Below are positions 33,219-38,571 of a stretch of DNA of 38,571 nucleotides, piece by piece; the stretch's first letter is position 1; each line of letters begins with the position of its first letter. The translations under genes were made by a program, and so were the position numbers. The stretch is taken from NCBI GenBank assembly GCA_964435475.1, contig CAYSZB010000018.1:1-38571 (forward strand), given 5' to 3'. The DNA is from CAYSZB01 sp964435475 (GTDB lineage Bacteria > Chloroflexota > Anaerolineae > Anaerolineales > Anaerolineaceae). The notes under the pieces are model-generated. The model ran no database searches. It was given only the letters and a program-made list of their open reading frames with translations, and was not told the DNA's origin.

Positions 33219-33662
33219 ATGATTAACAAAGACATTCTTCAAGAATATTTGCATGAGGCGCTTAAAGCGAATGACACCACAAGGAAGACAACCATCCGCT
33301 TATTGATTTCTTCGATCAAGTTAGCTGAAATTTCCAAAGGTCAGCCTCTGACGGATCAGGAAGTGTTGGCGGCGATACAGAAAGAGATTAAAACAAAACG
33401 GGATACCATCGCGGATGCCCAAAAAGCCGATCGCGATGATCTCATTATCTCCGCCGAAGCTGAAATACAGGTCCTCGAAGGTTTTTTACCCCAGCAATTA
33501 TCCCATCAGGAACTGATGGAACTTGCCAGTCAGGTTATTGCTGAAACTGGTGCCAATTCCATCAAGGACATGGGCAACGTTATGAAATTATTGATCGAAA
33601 GGTTGGCAGGACGGGCTTCTAACCAGGAAGCAAGTAAAGCTGTCCGTGAATTATTGCAGTAG
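33219..33662 (+). CDS. GatB/YqeY domain-containing protein
   Basis: This 147-residue protein matches the YqeY family, which shares its helical domain with the tail of the tRNA amidotransferase subunit GatB. The pattern is typical: ALKANDTTRKTTIRLLISSIK, a lysine/glutamate-rich helix, EIQVLEGFLPQQLS and a C-terminal segment ending in AVRELL. It may bind tRNA, but its role as a stand-alone protein is not settled. I take ATG 33219 as the start; the frame is open from TTG 33198, just behind the preceding stop. It ends 13 bases before the PgpH-type gene. Confidence 0.88.
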   Translation: MINKDILQEYLHEALKANDTTRKTTIRLLISSIKLAEISKGQPLTDQEVLAAIQKEIKTKRDTIADAQKADRDDLIISAEAEIQVLEGFLPQQLSHQELMELASQVIAETGANSIKDMGNVMKLLIERLAGRASNQEASKAVRELLQ

Positions 33663-33675
33663 ATCATCTATAATC

Positions 33676-35799
33676 ATGTCTGATGCCAATAAGAAACAAG
33701 GTCCAAAAGGACTTTTTCGAGCAAAAAAGGTTCGAAATGTAATAATCTTGATTCTCTCAGGTATTGTCGCCTTCTTGGCGCTGATACTGCCTGACATCAT
33801 ATTTACATCCACCTACCAGATGGAGGTAGGCGATGTGGCATCTCAGGATATTCTTGCACCATATTCATTGAACTTTTCATCAAATATATTAACCGAAAAT
33901 GCCAAAGCTGAAGCAACATCTAAGGTTGAACCAATTTACCTGCCAGCCGATCCCGGGATTGGTCGTCACCAGATTGAACAGTTGCGATCGATCCTTTATT
34001 ACATCAGTATCATTCGGCAGGATGGCTTTGCAAGCAATGACCAGAAAGTCCAGGACATTTCTGCAATAAATGAGATATCGATCTCAGAACAGACTGCCCG
34101 GGGGATAATAGCAACATCCGATCAAAACTGGGAAGCAATTCAGGTGGAAGCAGTCAGGGTCTTGGAACAAATGATGCGCAATACCATCAAGTCAGTCAAT
34201 GTTTCCCAGGTTCGAAGCAGCGTACCGACCTCGATCGATTACTCGCTTCAGGAAGACTTGGTGGCTGTCATTTCTGAAATGATTTCTCCGCTCATCATTC
34301 CCAATAGCTTGTATGACGAAGAAAAAACTCTGGTTTCACAAAATGAAGCAATTGCATCTGTTGAGCCAGTCCAAAGGACTTTCATCTCAGGTCAGACCTT
34401 GGTCAGAAGAGGTCAGATTATTACACCAGAGATATTGGAAGCCTTGGCAGAATTTAACTTGATCAAGGTCCAGGATAACTACCAGCAAATTCTCGGTGCT
34501 GGCATCATCGTTTTGGTAATTTGCCTCTTCATTGGCTTTTATTTTTCTCGCAGGCAATTGGATGTAACTGCGAAAACTAAATCCATACTCCTGATTTCTC
34601 TCCTATTTCTCGTTTTTCTTACTGTTGCCAGGATATTTGTTGTAAATCGTACGATAATTCCTTACATTTATCCCATAGCTGCCTTTGGCTTAACCCTGAC
34701 GATCCTTTTCAATCTTGAGATTGGTATCATCTTTTCTCTCAGCCTGGCAGCTCTGACCGCCTACGGCTCACCCAAAGGCTTTGACCTGACAGTTTTCTAC
34801 ATGTTGCCAAGTTTCATTGGTATGTTGATTATTGGCAAAGCCAGGCGCATCGCATCATTTTTTACTTCTGCATTGGCCATAGGTTTGATAGGTGTCGGTA
34901 TTGTCCTGGCCTATCGCCTTCCTGATTCAGTGACTGATTGGATCGGTATTGCCACATTGTCTACTGCCAGCATTGTAAATGGCTTGATCTCCGCTGGTCT
35001 GGCATTATTTTTACAATATATCTTTTCCCAATGGCTGGATATTGTTACCCCTTTGCAACTGATTGACTTGACCAGGGCAGATCACCCCCTGCTTCAGTTA
35101 TTGCTAAAAAATGCTCCTGGAACGTATCAACACAGCCTGATGGTTTCAAACCTGGCTGAAAATGCAGCCGAAGCGATAAACGCCAATGCCCTGCTGGTTA
35201 GAACGGGGGCAATCTTTCACGACTGCGGCAAGATTGCCAACCCGCAGTATTTTATTGAGAACCAGATCGGTGAAAAGATCGATTCTCATGATGACATTGA
35301 TTTTGTAAAATCCGCAGCAACGATCATTCAACATGTCAGCGATGGTGTCGATCTCGCCAGGAAACATCGCCTGCCAACCCAGGTCATTGACTTTATGCGG
35401 GAACATCATGGTACCTTGATGACCAGGTATCAATATTCGCAAGCGGTAAAATCAGCCGAAGATCCCGAATTGGTCGACAGCTCGCTCTTCCGTTATCCCG
35501 GACCAAGTCCTAGATCAAAAGAAACTGCCTTGTTAATGTTGGCTGATGGCGTTGAAGCGAGAACCCGCGCAGAACTCCCTCGAGATGACGATCTTCTAAA
35601 AGCTCTGATTAACAAGGTTATTCACTACTTGCTGGATGAAGGACAGTTGAAAGATACTGACTTAACCCTCAAAGATCTCGAGATAGTAGCCGTTTCTTTT
35701 TTCAACACGCTGCGCCGCATTTACCATCCAAGGATCAAGTATCCCGAGATTAAACAACCTGTAATTGAAGCAATTCCGTTTGATGACAACAAGGTGTAA
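33676..35799 (+). CDS. PgpH-type 7TM HD-domain phosphohydrolase (c-di-AMP phosphodiesterase family)
   Basis: PgpH proteins cleave the second messenger cyclic di-AMP. The 707-residue protein has an N-terminal membrane helix (about 21-44), an extracytoplasmic 7TMR-HDED domain (about 45-270), a cluster of six or seven membrane helices (about 275-465), and a cytoplasmic HD domain. The metal-binding HD pair is His515-Asp516 in FHDCGK, preceded by YQHSLMVSNLAE and followed by MREHHGT, all expected ligands. I start at ATG 33676; an in-frame GTG at 33646 overlaps yqeY. There is no clear ribosome-binding site, so coupling to yqeY is likely. The order of this gene before ybeY is common in bacteria; the usual phoH between them is missing here. 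Confidence 0.9.
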   Translation: MSDANKKQGPKGLFRAKKVRNVIILILSGIVAFLALILPDIIFTSTYQMEVGDVASQDILAPYSLNFSSNILTENAKAEATSKVEPIYLPADPGIGRHQIEQLRSILYYISIIRQDGFASNDQKVQDISAINEISISEQTARGIIATSDQNWEAIQVEAVRVLEQMMRNTIKSVNVSQVRSSVPTSIDYSLQEDLVAVISEMISPLIIPNSLYDEEKTLVSQNEAIASVEPVQRTFISGQTLVRRGQIITPEILEALAEFNLIKVQDNYQQILGAGIIVLVICLFIGFYFSRRQLDVTAKTKSILLISLLFLVFLTVARIFVVNRTIIPYIYPIAAFGLTLTILFNLEIGIIFSLSLAALTAYGSPKGFDLTVFYMLPSFIGMLIIGKARRIASFFTSALAIGLIGVGIVLAYRLPDSVTDWIGIATLSTASIVNGLISAGLALFLQYIFSQWLDIVTPLQLIDLTRADHPLLQLLLKNAPGTYQHSLMVSNLAENAAEAINANALLVRTGAIFHDCGKIANPQYFIENQIGEKIDSHDDIDFVKSAATIIQHVSDGVDLARKHRLPTQVIDFMREHHGTLMTRYQYSQAVKSAEDPELVDSSLFRYPGPSPRSKETALLMLADGVEARTRAELPRDDDLLKALINKVIHYLLDEGQLKDTDLTLKDLEIVAVSFFNTLRRIYHPRIKYPEIKQPVIEAIPFDDNKV

Positions 35800-35808
35800 C
35801 GAATAGCT

Positions 35809-36270
35809 ATGATTAATTTAGTAATAGGTCCATCATTTAAAAAGGATATAGACATTGCCGAGTTGCACAAGACAATTGAACGGGCATTTATGGTCATGCA
35901 ACTCGACAATAACATGCTGATCTCCCTGGTTATTACAACTGACAAAAAATTGAAGTCTCTGAACCGGGAGTATCGCAACATGGATGAGACTACCGATGTT
36001 CTATCTTTTGAGAACAACTACCTGGACCTGGACTCAGGACAAAAATACCTGGGTGATATCTTCATTTCATTCTCAAAAGCTAAAGAACAAGCCGCTGCAG
36101 CCAACCATTCAGTAATGGATGAAATAAAGTTACTGACCGTTCATGGATTTCTCCATATCTTGGGATATGACCATGCTACCAGCGCCGGGAAATCAAAAAT
36201 GTGGAAGATTCAAGAGCAAATCTTGCGTCATTCACAGGATGAGGCAGGCAGGTTGATTAATGAAAGATAA
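35809..36270 (+). CDS. ybeY: Endoribonuclease YbeY
   Basis: YbeY is a zinc-dependent single-strand endoribonuclease that matures the 3' end of 16S rRNA and takes part in ribosome quality control. The 153-residue protein has the complete zinc motif HGFLHILGYDH with His112, His116 and His122. TTDVLSFEN and LGDIFIS, both family-typical, precede it. The ATG at 35809 is nine bases after the PgpH-type gene. Its end overlaps the next gene by 11 bases. Confidence 0.94.
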   Translation: MINLVIGPSFKKDIDIAELHKTIERAFMVMQLDNNMLISLVITTDKKLKSLNREYRNMDETTDVLSFENNYLDLDSGQKYLGDIFISFSKAKEQAAAANHSVMDEIKLLTVHGFLHILGYDHATSAGKSKMWKIQEQILRHSQDEAGRLINER

Positions 36271-37114
36271 AGATAATTCAAAACTTCTTGGCACGATGTT
36301 GTTGATTACAGGAGTATTGGGCATCATAATATCTCTTGCTTTGCTTTCTCTGACCTGGGTGGCTAAAGTCCGAATAAATAAAACCATTACAGTCTCATTG
36401 ACAGCCATAAATGATGCATTTACCACAACAAAAGAAGGTATTCAGGTTATTGATGGTGCACTATCACAGGCTGAACAAAACATAGACACGCTCGAAGTGT
36501 CCTTTACATCCTTGACTGACTCGCTTGAGGACATAAAACAGATCTCAACGGATGCAAGCCTGATGTTTGACGATCAATTGGTCGGAATAGTAAATTCTGC
36601 CCAGACTTCTCTAGATTCATCAGCTTCAAGTGCCAGGTTGATTGACAGTGCTTTAAATGCACTGGCATCCTTACCCTTTTTAGGTTTGGATTTCAGACCG
36701 GAGATCCCTCTGCATACAAGTCTTGGTAATCTTTCTGCAAATTTTAATTCCTTGCCTGAAAACCTCCAGCAGATCAGTGGTTATCTTGCGTCATTTAGTG
36801 AAAACCTGACTGAGTTGGCTCTTTCTTCAAGCAGTGTCAATACCCAGCTGGACACCTTGGGTTCTCAGGTCGACGAAGCCAGGCTTGTTCTCAATGACTA
36901 CCAGGACATAATCAATGATATGATCGAGTGGATTGAAAAAGCACAGCTTAGCTTGAATATTTGGCTCACGGTATTTGCCATTGTTGTCTCGCTGTTTTGC
37001 CTTTGGCTGCTTTTGATTCAATTGTTACCTTTATCTGAAGCGAAGAAATATTTGGTTGGTAAAGATCACTATATTGATCTAGCTTCCGGCCATAATGAAA
37101 ATAAATCAATCTAA
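36260..37114 (+). CDS. Uncharacterised membrane protein with long extracytoplasmic helical region
   Basis: I do not recognise a family. The 284-residue protein has two membrane helices, at about 10-35 and 232-256, around a 195-residue soluble part rich in Ser, Thr, Leu and Asp with heptad-like spacing. This looks like a coiled-coil or helical bundle as in chemoreceptor sensor domains, but no HAMP or signalling domain follows; only a 28-residue tail remains. Charges predict the soluble part outside. The ATG overlaps ybeY by 11 bases, indicating coupling. Role unknown; a sensor-like or envelope-spacing part is conceivable. Confidence 0.65.
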   Translation: MKDKDNSKLLGTMLLITGVLGIIISLALLSLTWVAKVRINKTITVSLTAINDAFTTTKEGIQVIDGALSQAEQNIDTLEVSFTSLTDSLEDIKQISTDASLMFDDQLVGIVNSAQTSLDSSASSARLIDSALNALASLPFLGLDFRPEIPLHTSLGNLSANFNSLPENLQQISGYLASFSENLTELALSSSSVNTQLDTLGSQVDEARLVLNDYQDIINDMIEWIEKAQLSLNIWLTVFAIVVSLFCLWLLLIQLLPLSEAKKYLVGKDHYIDLASGHNENKSI

Positions 37115-37124
37115 AGGAGTATGT

Positions 37125-38051
37125 ATGAAAAAAGACTTTCTGGACATCGGAGATTATTCTGGAGAGGAATTACAAAAATTCCTGGACCTGGCTGTCTCTT
37201 TGAAGAAAGAATATTCTGCCACAGGGAATAAGCCGATCCTCAAAGGTAAAGTCTTGGCAATGATTTTCCAGAAGCCCAGCTTGCGCACCAGGGTAAGTTT
37301 TGACATGGGCATGCGCCAACTGGGCGGGGATGCACTTTACCTCTCACCATCAGAGATCGGGCTGGGAAAGCGGGAAGCGATCTCAGATGTATCCCAGGTA
37401 CTTTCAGGATATGTTGATGGAATTATGGCCAGGGTATTTGAACATGCCCACATCCTGGAGTTGGCAAAGTGGTCCTCGATCCCGGTGATCAATGGGCTGA
37501 GTGATTTCAGTCATCCCTGCCAGGCATTGGCCGATGCCCTTACGATTTATGAACATTTCGGCCGCATAAAGGATGTTAATGTTTCATATGTGGGTGATGG
37601 CAATAATGTTGCAGTTTCACTGATGCACATTTGTGCCAAGCTTGGCGCGAATTTTTCTATTGCCAACCCTGCAGGTTACGACATGCCTGCTCCTGCCGTG
37701 GACTCGGGCAAACAATATGCATTGTTCAGTGGCTCCAGATTATCATTTTTCAGAGATCCTGTCGAAGCAGTAAGCCATACCAGCGTCATTTACACCGATA
37801 CCTGGACCAGCATGGGCCAGGAAGAAGAAACTGCAAAACGCGAAGCTATCTTCCCCCCCTACCAGGTTAACCAGCATTTGGTTGAAAAGGCAAACAAGGA
37901 TGTGATCGTCATGCACTGCCTTCCTGCGCATCGCAACCATGAGATAACCGATGAGGTTGCAGATGGACCCAACTCAGCTCTTTTCCCGCAAGCTCATAAT
38001 CGCCTGCACGCACAGAAAGCTATCTTAGCGACACTTTTAGGAGGTATTTAA
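37125..38051 (+). CDS. argF: Ornithine carbamoyltransferase
   Basis: The enzyme joins carbamoyl phosphate and ornithine to give citrulline, or runs backwards in arginine breakdown. The 308-residue protein has the carbamoyl-phosphate site SLRTR (52-56; often STRTR in others), HPCQALAD, an SMGQEEE segment that contacts ornithine, and HCLPAHR with catalytic Cys265. I start at ATG 37125, with AAGGAG a few bases upstream; a longer frame from 37095 overlaps the preceding gene. Its stop overlaps the start of the next gene (TAATG). Because that gene is an ornithine aminotransferase rather than argG or argH, a catabolic (ArcB-like) use is possible; sequence alone does not decide. Confidence 0.93.
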   Translation: MKKDFLDIGDYSGEELQKFLDLAVSLKKEYSATGNKPILKGKVLAMIFQKPSLRTRVSFDMGMRQLGGDALYLSPSEIGLGKREAISDVSQVLSGYVDGIMARVFEHAHILELAKWSSIPVINGLSDFSHPCQALADALTIYEHFGRIKDVNVSYVGDGNNVAVSLMHICAKLGANFSIANPAGYDMPAPAVDSGKQYALFSGSRLSFFRDPVEAVSHTSVIYTDTWTSMGQEEETAKREAIFPPYQVNQHLVEKANKDVIVMHCLPAHRNHEITDEVADGPNSALFPQAHNRLHAQKAILATLLGGI

Positions 38052-38571
38052 TGAATTCCCAATACTACATCGATCTCGAAAAAACCTATGGCGCAAACAA
38101 CTATAAGCCTTTGGATGTTGTTCTATCAAAAGGGTCAGGGGTTTGGGTTGAGGATGTCGATGGCAATCGCTACCTGGATTGTCTGAGTTCATACTCAGCC
38201 TTGAACCAGGGGCATTGCCATCCAAAGATCCTTGCTGCCATGCTGGAACAGGCACAGCAGATCACTTTAACTTCCCGTGCATTTCGTAATGACAAACTCG
38301 GTCTGTTTTACAAGAAATTAAGTGATATGACAGGTTACGGTATGAGCTTGCCAATGAACAGTGGCGCAGAAGCAGTTGAAACTGCCGTCAAGGTTGCCAG
38401 GAAGTGGGCATATACTGTCAAAGGAATTCCCAAATACCAGGCGGAAATTATCGTTTTCGATGGTAATTTCCACGGTAGAACAGTAACCTTGATCTCTTTT
38501 TCATCCACACCTTTATACAAAGATGATTTTGGTGCTTTCACACCGGGTTTTAGAATGGTGAAATATGGCGA
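38051..38571 (+). CDS. rocD: Ornithine aminotransferase (ornithine--oxo-acid transaminase), 3' end missing
   Basis: The frame starts at ATG 38051, sharing one base with the argF stop (TAATG), and stays open to the window edge, covering 173 codons. It begins MNSQYYIDLEKTYGANNYKPL, and SSYSALNQGHCHPKI, MNSGAEAVETAVKVARKW and NFHGRTVTLISFS are close to ornithine 5-aminotransferases, which convert ornithine and 2-oxoglutarate to glutamate semialdehyde and glutamate. GAEAVE and the NFHGRT PLP-contact segments are intact; the Schiff-base lysine would lie beyond the edge. GGAGG at 38040-38044 provides a ribosome-binding site inside the end of argF. An acetylornithine aminotransferase is the main alternative but fits the N-terminal half less well. 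Confidence 0.88.
   Translation, partial: MNSQYYIDLEKTYGANNYKPLDVVLSKGSGVWVEDVDGNRYLDCLSSYSALNQGHCHPKILAAMLEQAQQITLTSRAFRNDKLGLFYKKLSDMTGYGMSLPMNSGAEAVETAVKVARKWAYTVKGIPKYQAEIIVFDGNFHGRTVTLISFSSTPLYKDDFGAFTPGFRMVKYG

Noticed and set aside
33669..33674. TATAAT one base before the PgpH-type ATG as a leaderless promoter
   Set aside because: Transcription would start inside the coding sequence; spacing is wrong.
33646..33675. GTG start of the PgpH-type protein overlapping yqeY
   Set aside because: No ribosome-binding site and no family support for the ten extra residues; ATG 33676 is preferred.
1..38571. CRISPR arrays, transposases, integrases, toxin-antitoxin pairs
   Set aside because: None seen on either strand; no regularly spaced repeats and no matching protein motifs.

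Overview
The window reads as a chromosomal segment of a bacterium, most likely Chloroflexota of the Anaerolineae type. This is an inference from gene content: a fused ADP-forming acyl-CoA synthetase, an archaeal/SCP-x-like thiolase, a LysM protein with a cytoplasmic zinc ribbon and Pro/Thr linkers, GH57-DUF3536 and very large GH13 proteins, and ftsZ outside a classical dcw cluster. Base composition is moderate and looks even throughout. I see no insertion sequence, prophage, CRISPR array or rRNA. One run of 100 N (27511-27610) shows that this is a scaffolded draft assembly.

Layout. 1-6214 (+): tRNA-Leu(UAG) behind a consensus promoter, then trigger factor, ClpP, a HAD phosphatase, RlmN, FtsY and peptide release factor 2 with its +1 frameshift; this is a protein synthesis, folding and targeting block. 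6211-9496: pfkA (-), a LuxR-type response regulator and an internally duplicated membrane protein (+), and a metal-dependent cyclase-family hydrolase (-). 9591-16534: a thiolase and a 1149-residue GH13 protein (+) run head-on into a GH57 protein and an NAD-binding SDR protein (-). 16627-19555 (+): an unrecognised, probably TIM-barrel protein, ftsZ and two small proteins. 19543-20454 (-): a DUF4380-like sugar-mutarotase-fold protein. 20626-24666 (+): ADP-forming acetyl-CoA synthetase, a NagD-like phosphatase and a Tat-exported L,D-transpeptidase. 24676-29599: hemW (-), the LysM protein (+), then trxB and a class III aminotransferase (-). 29701-38571 (+): a tightly spaced run of M20 dipeptidase, DUF1385/YqhQ, ComEA-like, HET-C/phospholipase-C-like, YqeY, PgpH-type HD phosphohydrolase, YbeY, a coiled-coil membrane protein, ornithine carbamoyltransferase and a truncated ornithine aminotransferase that runs off the edge.

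How the genes fit together. Most of the window is housekeeping: translation and its quality control (tig, clpP, rlmN, ftsY, prfB, ybeY), central carbon and energy metabolism (pfkA, ADP-forming synthetase, thiolase), alpha-glucan metabolism (GH13, GH57), envelope and division (ftsZ, L,D-transpeptidase, LysM protein), nucleotide signalling (PgpH, expected to degrade c-di-AMP) and ornithine metabolism (argF-rocD).

The points I would look at first are these. The gap inside trxB appears not to exist: its flanks are the same 55 bases. ClpP carries Asn in place of the catalytic Asp. The membrane protein at 8086 has two copies of one motif at identical internal spacing. PfkA has Asn103 where Asp is usual. 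The GH13/GH57 pair has unusual architecture. Several genes without a Shine-Dalgarno sequence have a -10 box 6-10 bases before the start codon, suggesting leaderless transcripts. I did not find a clear multi-gene system that I could call new.
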